From assembly GCF_015355755.1 (NCBI RefSeq), contig NZ_JACVEE010000001.1, positions 2,294,001-2,358,000 of the forward strand: a stretch of DNA of 64,000 nucleotides. The letters are read 5' to 3'. The notes beneath the pieces are model-generated. The model did no database searches and was not told the origin of the DNA. It saw only the letters and a list, made by a program, of their open reading frames with translations. Positions 47,570-55,270 of this stretch are shown here, one piece after another (the first letter of the stretch is position 1; each line of letters opens with the position of its first letter). The position numbers and the translations under genes are program-made. The DNA comes from Nocardia sp. XZ_19_385. GTDB taxonomy: Bacteria; Actinomycetota; Actinomycetes; Mycobacteriales; Mycobacteriaceae.

Positions 47570-48795
47570 TGCACGAACTCGTTGGTGCACTTCGTTCCTA
47601 CGCTTGGGGTTCGCGCACCGCACTGGCGCAACTGTGCGGCCGACCGGTTCCGTCTGCGCATCCCGAAGCCGAACTGTGGTTCGGCGCGCACCCCGCCGAT
47701 CCGGCACACGTGCGACTCGGGCACGGCACCCGCTCGCTGCTGGATTTCCTGGCCGCCGACCCGGGCCGGGAACTCGGTTCGGCCGCACCGGAATTCGGCG
47801 GCAAGCTGCCGTTCCTGCTGAAGATCTTGGCCGCGGAGGAACCGCTGTCGCTGCAGGCGCATCCGAGCATGGAGCAGGCCAAGGTCGGCTGGGAGCGGGA
47901 GAACCGCGCACGGGTGCCGCTGGATTCGCCGATGCGCAACTACCGCGACGACAACCACAAGCCCGAACTGGTGGTGGCGCTGGACCGATTCGAGGCCCTC
48001 GCCGGGTTCCGCGATCCGCGCCGCACCGTCGCGCTGCTCCGCGCCCTCGACGTGCCCGGCCTCATGCCGTTCGCGGATCTCCTTGCGGCGCAACCGGATT
48101 CCGCTGGGCTGCGCACGTTGTTCACGACCTGGATCACGCTGCCGCAGAACGCGCTCGAATCGCTGCTGCCCGCGGTACTCGACGGCTGCGTGCGCTACCT
48201 GCACGGCCGGGGCGAGCGGCTCTTCATTCCCGAGGTGCAGACCGCGCTGGAACTCGCCGAGGCCTACCCCGGTGACGCGGGGGTGCTGGCCGCACTGCTG
48301 CTGAACCGGCTCACCCTGGAGCCCGGGCAGGGCCTGTTCCTGGCGGCCGGCAACCTGCATGCCTACCTGCGCGGGGTCGGCGTGGAGATCATGGCCAACT
48401 CCGACAATGTGCTGCGCGGCGGCCTCACGCCGAAGCATGTCGATGTGCCGGAGCTGTTGCGGGTCTTGGACTTCGAGCCGATCGACCTGCCGGTGGTGCT
48501 GCCGGAGTACGCGCCCGACGGGTCGTTGCGCTACCGCACGCCCGCCCCGGAATTCGCGCTGCGCCGCGTCGACCTGCAACCCGGCGCCGAGGTACCGCTG
48601 ACGGCGGCCGGGCCGGGCATCGTGCTGTGCACGGCCGGCACCGTTCTGCTGCGCCAGGACGGCGACGAACTGTTGCTTCAACGTGGATCCGCGGCCTGGA
48701 TCTCCGCCTCCGACAAGGAAATTCACGCCTGCGCGATCGACGGCGAGGCCCAGGTGTTCTGCGCGTGTGTCGGCGGAGACTCGACGTCGTACTGA
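47569..48795 (+). CDS. manA: Mannose-6-phosphate isomerase, class I
   Basis: A 408-residue zinc-dependent cupin enzyme linking fructose-6-phosphate and mannose-6-phosphate. Hallmarks are LRSYAWGSRTALAQL, PEAELWFGAHP, LPFLLKILAAEEPLSLQAHPS, NYRDDNHKPEL and LAAGNLHAYLRGVGVEIMANSDNVLRGGLTPKHVDV, which hold the zinc ligands. The GTG start overlaps the preceding stop, indicating tight coupling in the mannose operon. It feeds pmmA and then the manC product at 57575. Confidence 0.94.
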   Translation: MHELVGALRSYAWGSRTALAQLCGRPVPSAHPEAELWFGAHPADPAHVRLGHGTRSLLDFLAADPGRELGSAAPEFGGKLPFLLKILAAEEPLSLQAHPSMEQAKVGWERENRARVPLDSPMRNYRDDNHKPELVVALDRFEALAGFRDPRRTVALLRALDVPGLMPFADLLAAQPDSAGLRTLFTTWITLPQNALESLLPAVLDGCVRYLHGRGERLFIPEVQTALELAEAYPGDAGVLAALLLNRLTLEPGQGLFLAAGNLHAYLRGVGVEIMANSDNVLRGGLTPKHVDVPELLRVLDFEPIDLPVVLPEYAPDGSLRYRTPAPEFALRRVDLQPGAEVPLTAAGPGIVLCTAGTVLLRQDGDELLLQRGSAAWISASDKEIHACAIDGEAQVFCACVGGDSTSY

Positions 48796-48870
48796 CGCAC
48801 CTCGGCCGCTTTTCCCGCAGACACGCTAAGTTATCCGGGATCGGGTGAGACGGAGAGGGGCATTCCAGAC

Positions 48871-49791
48871 ATGTCTGCTGGTGGTGGCAAGAAGGCGATT
48901 ATCGCCGCGTTGACAGCCAACGCGGGTATCGCCGTGGCGAAGTTCATCGGTGCGGCGATCACCGGTTCGGCCTCGATGCTGGCCGAGGCGGTGCACTCGG
49001 TGGCCGACACCTCCAACCAGGGTCTGCTGCTGCTCGGACAGCGCAAAGCCGAGAAGGAAGCCGACGAGCTGCATCAGTTCGGTTATGGCCGCAGCCGATA
49101 CTTCTACTCCTTCGTGGTCGCCCTGGTGCTGTTCACCATCGGCTCGATCTACGCGATCTACGAGGGCATCCACAAGATTCAGCATCCGGAGCCGCTGTCC
49201 ACGGCGATCGTCGCGGTCGTGATCCTGGTGATCGCCATCGGCCTGGAGACCTACAGCTTCCGGACCGCGATCAAGGAATCCCGCCCGTTCAAGGGCAACG
49301 CGACCTGGTGGCGGTTCATCCGCACCTCGCGCAGCCCCGAGCTGCCGGTCGTCCTGCTGGAGGACCTGGGCGCGCTGGTCGGTCTGATGCTGGCGCTCGG
49401 CGGCGTCGGCCTGACCATGCTGACCGGCAATGCGATCTGGGACGGCATCGGCACCCTGGCGATCGGCCTGTTGCTGGGTGTCATCGCGATCATCCTGATC
49501 ATCGAGATGCACAGCCTGCTGATCGGCGAGGGTGCCACGGCCGCCGAGGACAAGCTGATCAAGGAGAACCTGGTCGACGGCACCCAGATCACCAGTCTCA
49601 TCCACGTCAAGACGCAGTACATCGGCCCGGAGGAGATCCTGGTCGCGGCGAAGGTCGCCATCGCCCCCGGCCTCGAGATCGCCGAGATCGCCACCGCCAT
49701 CGACGAAGCCGAGGCGCGCGTGCGCGCCGCCGTTCCGGCCGCCCGGATGATCTACCTGGAGCCGGACCTGTACCGCGCGGATCACGTCTAG
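48871..49791 (+). CDS. Cation diffusion facilitator (CDF) transporter, copy 1
   Basis: A 306-residue membrane transporter with about six helices and a cytosolic C-terminal domain. TM2 holds His42 and Asp46 (HSVAD), half of the metal site. TM5 reads LLEDLGALVG (Glu164, Asp165), not the usual HxxxD/DxxxD, as in the ZnT9-like branch. Metal specificity is unknown. AGAGGGG precedes the ATG. A hairpin and a paralogous gene follow immediately. Confidence 0.85.
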   Translation: MSAGGGKKAIIAALTANAGIAVAKFIGAAITGSASMLAEAVHSVADTSNQGLLLLGQRKAEKEADELHQFGYGRSRYFYSFVVALVLFTIGSIYAIYEGIHKIQHPEPLSTAIVAVVILVIAIGLETYSFRTAIKESRPFKGNATWWRFIRTSRSPELPVVLLEDLGALVGLMLALGGVGLTMLTGNAIWDGIGTLAIGLLLGVIAIILIIEMHSLLIGEGATAAEDKLIKENLVDGTQITSLIHVKTQYIGPEEILVAAKVAIAPGLEIAEIATAIDEAEARVRAAVPAARMIYLEPDLYRADHV

Positions 49792-49803
49792 CAGCAGGTG
49801 TGT

Positions 49804-49829
49804 CGGCGGCCGGTTCGGACCGGCCGCCG
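49804..49829 (+). terminator. Hairpin between the two CDF genes
   Basis: CGGCGGCCGG and CCGGCCGCCG pair around TTCGGA. The next promoter box begins 2 bp later. Confidence 0.55.
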
Positions 49830-49830
49830 G

Positions 49831-49836
49831 TAGTTT
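49831..49836 (+). promoter_or_regulatory. -10 element, leaderless start of CDF copy 2
   Basis: TAGTTT is followed by 6 nt and the ATG at 49843. Confidence 0.4.
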
Positions 49837-49842
49837 GGCGGC

Positions 49843-50769
49843 ATGTCAGCCGGCAGCAGCAGGACAGCGATCTTCGCGGCGCTGGGCGCGAACGCCGGGA
49901 TCACCGTGGCGAAGTTCGCGGGCGCCCTCATCACCGGATCCTCGTCGATGATGGCCGAGGCGATCCATTCGGTCGCCGACACCGGTAATCAGGGTCTGCT
50001 GCTGATCGGGCAGAAGCGCTCCGAGCACGAGGCCGACGCGAAGCACCCCTTCGGCTACGGGCGCAACCGCTACTTCTACGCGTTCGTGGTGGCGCTGGTG
50101 CTGTTCACCCTCGGCTCGCTCACCGCGATCCATGACGGGTTCAACAAGATTCGCGATCCGGAGCACCTGGAGAAGCCGATCGTGGCGATCGTCATCCTCG
50201 TGGTCGCACTGTGCCTGGAAACCTTCAGCCTGCGCACCGGCATGCGGGAATCCCGCAGCCTCAAGGGCCGTGGCAGCTGGTGGCAGTTCATCCGCGACTC
50301 CCGCAATCCCGAACTGCCCGTGGTGCTGCTGGAGGACAGCGGGGCCCTGATCGGCCTGACCTTCGCCTTCGCCGGCGTCGGCCTGACCATGCTGACCGGC
50401 AACCCGATCTGGGACGGCATCGGCACCCTGGCCATCGGCATCCTGCTCGGTGTCATCGCCGTCATCCTGATCGTGGAGATGAAGAGCCTGCTCATCGGCG
50501 AGGGCGCCACCCCGGCGGAGGACGCCGCGATCCGGGCGCACCTGGTCGACGGCAACCGCATCGATCAGGTGCTGCGCTTGCGGACCGAATACCTCGCGCC
50601 GGATCAGCTCATGGTGGCCGCGAAGATCCGGATGACGCCGTTCCTGGATGTCACCGAGGTCGCGGACGCGATCAACGACGCCGAGGACCGGGTGCGCATG
50701 GCTGTGCCGAACGTCGACGTGGTCTATCTGGAGCCGGAGATCTACCGCCCGAAGCCGCTCCCGAGCTAG
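49843..50769 (+). CDS. Cation diffusion facilitator (CDF) transporter, copy 2
   Basis: A 308-residue paralogue of the preceding transporter, collinear along its full length (SSRTAIFAALGANAGITVAKFAGALITGSSSMMAEAIHSVADT). His42 and Asp46 are kept, and TM5 again has the LLED pair. It has its own leaderless promoter, so the copies may be expressed separately. The pair may form a heterodimer; that is inference. The last 4 bp overlap the convergent oxidoreductase stop. Confidence 0.85.
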   Translation: MSAGSSRTAIFAALGANAGITVAKFAGALITGSSSMMAEAIHSVADTGNQGLLLIGQKRSEHEADAKHPFGYGRNRYFYAFVVALVLFTLGSLTAIHDGFNKIRDPEHLEKPIVAIVILVVALCLETFSLRTGMRESRSLKGRGSWWQFIRDSRNPELPVVLLEDSGALIGLTFAFAGVGLTMLTGNPIWDGIGTLAIGILLGVIAVILIVEMKSLLIGEGATPAEDAAIRAHLVDGNRIDQVLRLRTEYLAPDQLMVAAKIRMTPFLDVTEVADAINDAEDRVRMAVPNVDVVYLEPEIYRPKPLPS

Positions 50770-52217
50770 CGCTCCAGCAGCTCCAACGGGCTTGTGCGGA
50801 TACCGAATTCGCGCCGCAGCACATGCCGGGCGGCATGCATTCCGTTCATGCCGTGCACACCCGGTCCGGGCGGGGTCGACGCGGAGCACATGTAGACGCC
50901 GGGAATTGCTGTGGCATAGGGATTCCAGCGGGCGATCGGCCGGAAAGCCGTCTGGCGCAGGTTCATCGCCCCCGCCGAGATGTCGCCGCCGAAGTAGTTG
51001 GCATTGTGCGCCGGGAGCTCGGCGGCGGTCCACACGTGCTTGGCCAGGATGAGATCGGAGAAACCGGGGGCGAAGCGTTCCACCTGGGCGACAACCTGAT
51101 CGCTGATGTCGCGGGTGGAGCCGTTCGGGACGTGCGCGTAGGTGTAGAAGGTGTGCCCGCCCGCCGGGGCGCGGGTGTCGTCGACAACCCCGGGCTGGAT
51201 GGCCAGCACGTAGGGCCGTTCGGCGTGCCGGCCCGCGGCGACGGCGGCTTCGGCGGTCATAATTTCCTCGCGAGTGCCGGCCAGGTGCAGGGTGCCCGCG
51301 AGCTCACACCCGTTGGCGCGCCACGGAACCGGACCCGAGAGCGCGAAATCGACCTTGCATGCCGCGCCGCCGTAGCGGACCCGGCCGAGCTGATTCGCAT
51401 ACCGCTGCGGCAGCCGATCCCCGCCGATACGCAGGAGTTCCGCCGGGGAGGTGTCGAGGATTACCGCACGGGCGGTACCGAATTCGGCGAGCGAGTCGAC
51501 CCGCTGACCGGTGTAGACCTTGCGGCCGAGACGTTCGAGTTCGGTGATGAGCGCGTTCGGGATGGCTTGACTGCCGCCCCGCGGCAGGACCCAGCCGCCC
51601 GCGTAGGCGAGCGTGCCGAGCAGCAGGCCCGCGCCCACGGCGGGGAGTGCGCGTGGCTGCGTAATCGCGTGCGCGGCAACGCCGCTCAGCAGCGCCGGCG
51701 CGACGTCATCCTGAAAACGCTTGTTCCACAGGGGAGATCCCTGTTCGAGCAGGCGCAGGCCGAAGCGCGCGGCGGTGGCCAGACCGGCGGGTGGACGGCG
51801 CAGATCCGACATCGCGACATCGACGACGCCCTGCCAGTCCCGCACCAGCGGTTCGAACAGGCCGCGCCACGCGGCGCCGTCGCGGCCGAGCCCGGCCACG
51901 GTTCGATCGAGATCGCGCCAGGCCAACCCGGCGCGGCCACCGTCGAGCGGATGCGCGAAAGACACCTCGGGCGTGAGCAGATCGACGCCGTGCGCCTTCA
52001 GGTCGAACGCGCGAAAGAACGGGGAGGCCAACGCCATCGGATGCGCACCGGCGCACACGTCGTGGTGATAGCCGGGCAGGGTGAGCTCGTCGGTGCGGCA
52101 ACCGCCACCGGCGGTGGGCTGGGCCTCGAAGACCTCCACCGAGAGACCTGCCCGCGCCAGAATCACCGCCGCGGCTAGTCCGTTGGGTCCGGAACCGACC
52201 ACTGCGACATCAGCCAT
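50766..52217 (-). CDS. FAD-dependent oxidoreductase (phytoene-desaturase/PYROXD2-like)
   Basis: A 483-residue flavoprotein. The dinucleotide fold VAVVGSGPNGLAAAVILARAGLSVEVFEA opens the chain. GGGCRTDELTLPGYHHDVCAGAHP and the C-terminal PGVYMCSASTPPGPGVHGMNGMHAAR are hallmarks of the NAD(P)/FAD-dependent carotenoid-desaturase-like group that includes human PYROXD2 and actinobacterial proteins of unknown substrate. The ATG is preceded by TAGCGT at 6 nt. There are no carotenoid genes nearby, so the substrate is open. Confidence 0.8.
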   Translation of the reverse strand: MADVAVVGSGPNGLAAAVILARAGLSVEVFEAQPTAGGGCRTDELTLPGYHHDVCAGAHPMALASPFFRAFDLKAHGVDLLTPEVSFAHPLDGGRAGLAWRDLDRTVAGLGRDGAAWRGLFEPLVRDWQGVVDVAMSDLRRPPAGLATAARFGLRLLEQGSPLWNKRFQDDVAPALLSGVAAHAITQPRALPAVGAGLLLGTLAYAGGWVLPRGGSQAIPNALITELERLGRKVYTGQRVDSLAEFGTARAVILDTSPAELLRIGGDRLPQRYANQLGRVRYGGAACKVDFALSGPVPWRANGCELAGTLHLAGTREEIMTAEAAVAAGRHAERPYVLAIQPGVVDDTRAPAGGHTFYTYAHVPNGSTRDISDQVVAQVERFAPGFSDLILAKHVWTAAELPAHNANYFGGDISAGAMNLRQTAFRPIARWNPYATAIPGVYMCSASTPPGPGVHGMNGMHAARHVLRREFGIRTSPLELLER

Positions 52218-52226
52218 AACCCCACG

Positions 52227-52808
52227 CTACCGCTGAACGGCCGCGAGCCACTCGTCCACGAGGATGGCCAGGCGTTGCTCGCGCAGGTCATCGACCAGGC
52301 GGCCGGAGCGGTCGAGGGTCGCGATGCCGTGCATAGAGCTCCAGGCGACCTCGGTTCGGGCCGCGAGGTCGGATTTGTCGGCGAAGGGGACGAACAATGC
52401 CTGGATTTCGGCGAATGCGTCGCGGAGGGGCTGGGGAGCGTCGGGACCGAAGGCGAGGTCGGTCTTCTGCACGAACATCGCGTCGTAGCGGGCCGAGTTG
52501 TCGGCGGCGAAGGTCAGGTAGGCGCGGGCCACCTTGCCGAGAGCGTCCTCCGGGGAGGCGGCGGACTCGCGCGCGGCGCGCAAAGCTGTTGTGAGATCGA
52601 TGATTCCCTCGAGTGCGACGGCGGAGACGATGGCCGACTTGCCGGCGAAGTGGCTGTAGAGCACGGGCTGGCTGTACTCGATGCGTTCGGCGAGTTTGCG
52701 CACCGTCACCGCCTCCCAGCCCTCGGTTTCGGCGAGTTCACGGGCGGTGTCGATGATGCGCTGATGCCGTTCGGCGCGTTCGCGTTCCTTGCGGGTTTGC
52801 GGGCTCAT
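52227..52808 (-). CDS. TetR-family transcriptional regulator
   Basis: A 193-residue TetR protein. The N-terminal HTH is RIIDTARELAETEGWEAVTVRKLAERIEYSQPVLYSHFAGKSAI; the C-terminal ligand domain has the WHG-like TEVAWSSMHGIATLDRSGRL. The ATG at 52808 follows TAGAAT by 7 nt, and that -10 overlaps one of two matching operators in the divergent region, so autorepression is likely. It probably also controls the DUF4267 gene on the other side. Confidence 0.85.
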   Translation of the reverse strand: MSPQTRKERERAERHQRIIDTARELAETEGWEAVTVRKLAERIEYSQPVLYSHFAGKSAIVSAVALEGIIDLTTALRAARESAASPEDALGKVARAYLTFAADNSARYDAMFVQKTDLAFGPDAPQPLRDAFAEIQALFVPFADKSDLAARTEVAWSSMHGIATLDRSGRLVDDLREQRLAILVDEWLAAVQR

Positions 52809-52815
52809 GATCGAA

Positions 52816-52821
52816 ATTCTA
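52816..52821 (-). promoter_or_regulatory. -10 element of the TetR gene, overlapping operator 1
   Basis: On the minus strand TAGAAT is followed by 7 nt and the ATG at 52808. Confidence 0.45.
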
Positions 52822-52832
52822 GCAGCGCTAGA
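52818..52832. promoter_or_regulatory. TetR operator 1
   Basis: TCTAGC-AGC-GCTAGA is a perfect dyad lying over the TetR promoter. Confidence 0.65.
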
Positions 52833-52868
52833 CAAACTACCGAAGCTCGTTTACAGTTGCTATCGAAC

Positions 52869-52881
52869 CTAGCGCCGCTAG
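52869..52881. promoter_or_regulatory. TetR operator 2
   Basis: CTAGC-GCC-GCTAG repeats the core of operator 1, 46 bp before the DUF4267 gene. Confidence 0.65.
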
Positions 52882-52926
52882 AAAAAAGAGCACCGGGGAT
52901 ACCGGTGCCGCACAACAGGAGTCACC

Positions 52927-53334
52927 ATGAACGTCTCGCGCATCGCCACCGTCTTCTCCCTCATCGGGGGGCTCTTCATCATCTACGTCGGTGTGAGCTA
53001 CCAGTTCCTCCCCGACGCCACCGCCAGCGGTTTCGGCCTCCCGGCCTGGCCGCAGGGTGATGCCGCCGGGTTCCTGAACGTCAAGGGCGTGCGCGATATC
53101 GGGACCGGCGTCATCATCCTGGCGCTGCTCGCCGCCAAACAGCGCTACGCGCTCGGCATCACCACCCTGGCGATGGCGCTGATCCCGTTCGGCGACATGC
53201 TCACCATCCTCCGCTGGGACGGGTCGACCGCGACCGCCCTCAGCGTGCACGGCCTGACCGCCGTCTTCGTCGCCCTCACCGGCGCGCTGCTGATCTGGGA
53301 GCGCCGGATCGCTCAGGTTCCCGTCGCGGCCTGA
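52927..53334 (+). CDS. DUF4267 membrane protein
   Basis: A 135-residue protein with four hydrophobic helices (about 7-26, 58-76, 81-98 and 106-124). The family features YVGVSYQFLPDATASGFGLPAW and FLNVKGVRDIGTG are present. The function is unknown; family members are often paired with TetR regulators. CAGGAG lies 7 nt before the ATG. It is divergent from the TetR gene with two shared operators between them. Confidence 0.75.
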   Translation: MNVSRIATVFSLIGGLFIIYVGVSYQFLPDATASGFGLPAWPQGDAAGFLNVKGVRDIGTGVIILALLAAKQRYALGITTLAMALIPFGDMLTILRWDGSTATALSVHGLTAVFVALTGALLIWERRIAQVPVAA

Positions 53335-53406
53335 ACGACCCACCGATGAATTTCCGGCGGCGCCCCCGTCAATAGGGGTAACGCGACTACGAGCAAGGAG
53401 AACACC

Positions 53407-53625
53407 ATGGCCGCCACCCAGCCGCACGGACCCGCTTCCTACTTCCCGTCCATCGAGGCCAAGTACGGCCGCTCGATCGACGAGTGGAAGGCGGCCATGC
53501 AGGAAACCGGACTGACCTCATTCAAGGAGCTCGTCGGCTGGCTCAAGACCGAGCACGGCTTCGGGCACGGCCACGCCACCGCCATCACCCAGCACTACCT
53601 GAATCCCGAGAAGTGGGCTTCCTGA
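53407..53625 (+). CDS. DUF4287 protein
   Basis: A 72-residue protein with the family pattern YFPSIEAKYGRSIDEW, LVGWLKTEHGFGHGHATAITQHYL. The central helix pair with GHGHA resembles small DUF4287 domains often fused to DUF5655; here it stands alone. The function is unknown. AAGGAG precedes the ATG by 7 nt, and a strong terminator follows. Confidence 0.75.
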   Translation: MAATQPHGPASYFPSIEAKYGRSIDEWKAAMQETGLTSFKELVGWLKTEHGFGHGHATAITQHYLNPEKWAS

Positions 53626-53635
53626 AAAACACACA

Positions 53636-53667
53636 ACGAAGGGCCCGCGGATTCGCGGGCCCTTCGT
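53636..53667. terminator. Bidirectional terminator
   Basis: The stem ACGAAGGGCCCGCG / CGCGGGCCCTTCGT has a GATT loop, between the convergent DUF4287 and dctA genes. Confidence 0.8.
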
Positions 53668-53753
53668 GGTTTGGTGTGCCGATGGCCGGTAGAGCGACCG
53701 ACCGCCGGCACTGCCCCGATGTCCCTGCTTATGGCCGGGACGTCAGGACCGAA

Positions 53754-55139
53754 TCAAGCCGGTTGGAGGGATTTTTCGGGTTCTCCCGGCTCGAGGTCTG
53801 GGTTGTCTTCGGCGGGACCGTGGTCATCGACCATGGTCTGCTCGTCGAACGGAATCTCCTTGTTCAGCACCGCGCGCACGCGTTCCGGGTCGAGGGTCTT
53901 GGTCCAGGTGCCGATGAGCACGGTGGCGACCGCGTTGCCGGAGAAGTTGGTGACCGCGCGGGCCTCGGACATGAACCGGTCGATGCCGACGATCAGGCCG
54001 ACGCCGTCGAGCAGTTCCGGCCGATGGCTCTGCAGGCCGCCCGCCAGCGTCGCCAGGCCCGCGCCGGTGACGCCCGCCGCGCCCTTCGACGCCACGATCA
54101 TGAACACCAGCAGGCCGACCTGCTCGCCGATGCTCAGCGGCTTGCCCATCGCGTCGGCGATGAAGATCGAAGCCATGGTCAGGTAGATGGCGGTGCCGTC
54201 GAGGTTGAACGAATACCCGGTCGGCACAACGACACCCACCGTGGTCTTCTCGATGCCGAGGTGCTCCATCTTCGCGATCAGGCGCGGCAGCGCCGACTCC
54301 GAGGACGAGGTGCCCACGATCAGCATGTACTCGCGGGCCAGGTAGCGCACCAGCTTGAAGATCGAGACCCGCGAGACCACCCGGATCAGCACACCGAGCA
54401 CACCGAAGACGAACACCAGGCAGGTCAGGTAGAAGGCGAGCATCAGCGTGGCCAGCTGCACCACCGCGGACCAGCCGGTCTTGCCGACCACGGTCGCGAT
54501 CGCGCCGAACGCGCCGATCGGGGCCAGCCACAGGATCATCACCAGGACCCGGAACACCAGCTTCTGCATGGCCGCGATGCCGCGCAGGATCGGTTCGCCT
54601 GTCTTGCCCATGGCCTGCAGCGCGAACCCGACCAGCAGCGCGACGAACAGCGCTTGCAGCACACTGCCCGAGGTCAGCGCGGACACCAGCGTCGTCGGCA
54701 CGATGTTCTGGATGAATTCCCAGGTGCCGCCCGCGGCGTGCGCCTGGTCGGCGTACTTGGCGCCCTGGCTGGCGGCGGCCTTGCTGACGTTCAGGCCCGA
54801 GCCGGGCTCGAGCAGGTTACCGACCACCAGGCCGATACCCAGGGCCGCGGTCGACATGACCAGGAAGTAGGCGAAGGCCAGGCCGCCGACCTTGCCGACG
54901 GTGGCCGCGGCGCGCACCGAGCCGATACCGAGCACGATGGTGCAGAAGATGACGGGCGCGATCATCATCTTGATCAGATTGACGAAGATCTTGCCCAGCG
55001 GTTCCAGCGAGACCGCGAACTCCGGGGCCACCTTGCCGACGATGACGCCGGCGACAACCGCCGCCAGAACGCCCAGATATAGCCAATGGGTGCGATCGCG
55101 CTTGGGCGCGCTCGTCCCCTGTGTAGTTGTGTCGCTCAT
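53754..55139 (-). CDS. dctA: C4-dicarboxylate:cation symporter (DctA-like, DAACS family)
   Basis: A 461-residue transporter of the glutamate/dicarboxylate symporter fold. Signature stretches are IKMMIAPVIFCTIVLGIGS, the Ser-rich hairpin VGTSSSESALPRLI, the cation-site VVVPTGYSFNLDGTAIYLTMAS and ASKGAAGVTGAG. The divergent DcuSR-like two-component system supports succinate, malate or fumarate as substrate. The ATG at 55139 starts a normal-length protein; the ORF upstream is not conserved. A CRP-like palindrome lies 72 bp upstream. Confidence 0.88.
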   Translation of the reverse strand: MSDTTTQGTSAPKRDRTHWLYLGVLAAVVAGVIVGKVAPEFAVSLEPLGKIFVNLIKMMIAPVIFCTIVLGIGSVRAAATVGKVGGLAFAYFLVMSTAALGIGLVVGNLLEPGSGLNVSKAAASQGAKYADQAHAAGGTWEFIQNIVPTTLVSALTSGSVLQALFVALLVGFALQAMGKTGEPILRGIAAMQKLVFRVLVMILWLAPIGAFGAIATVVGKTGWSAVVQLATLMLAFYLTCLVFVFGVLGVLIRVVSRVSIFKLVRYLAREYMLIVGTSSSESALPRLIAKMEHLGIEKTTVGVVVPTGYSFNLDGTAIYLTMASIFIADAMGKPLSIGEQVGLLVFMIVASKGAAGVTGAGLATLAGGLQSHRPELLDGVGLIVGIDRFMSEARAVTNFSGNAVATVLIGTWTKTLDPERVRAVLNKEIPFDEQTMVDDHGPAEDNPDLEPGEPEKSLQPA

Positions 55140-55205
55140 GGCGAGGATTGCCTTCCGAAGGTACCGGCGTGAACGGGCCTGTGGACCCCTGTGCAAAATG
55201 ATGAC

Positions 55206-55227
55206 GACCCGGGTGACCTGGGTCACG
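55206..55227. promoter_or_regulatory. CRP-like/compound palindrome in the dctA-kinase intergenic region
   Basis: GTGA-CCTGGG-TCAC (55213-55226) is a perfect dyad with the CRP core spacing. It sits inside a wider imperfect palindrome, GACCC...GGGTC (55206-55224). It lies between the two divergent starts. Confidence 0.5.
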
Positions 55228-55270
55228 GTTTATTGCATTACGTTCAGCTCGTGCGTTTGGAGGTCGGCAG

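Noticed and set aside
48871..50769. Recent gene duplication as an assembly artefact of the CDF pair
   Set aside because: The two copies differ throughout at the DNA and protein level and have different promoters, so they are real paralogues.
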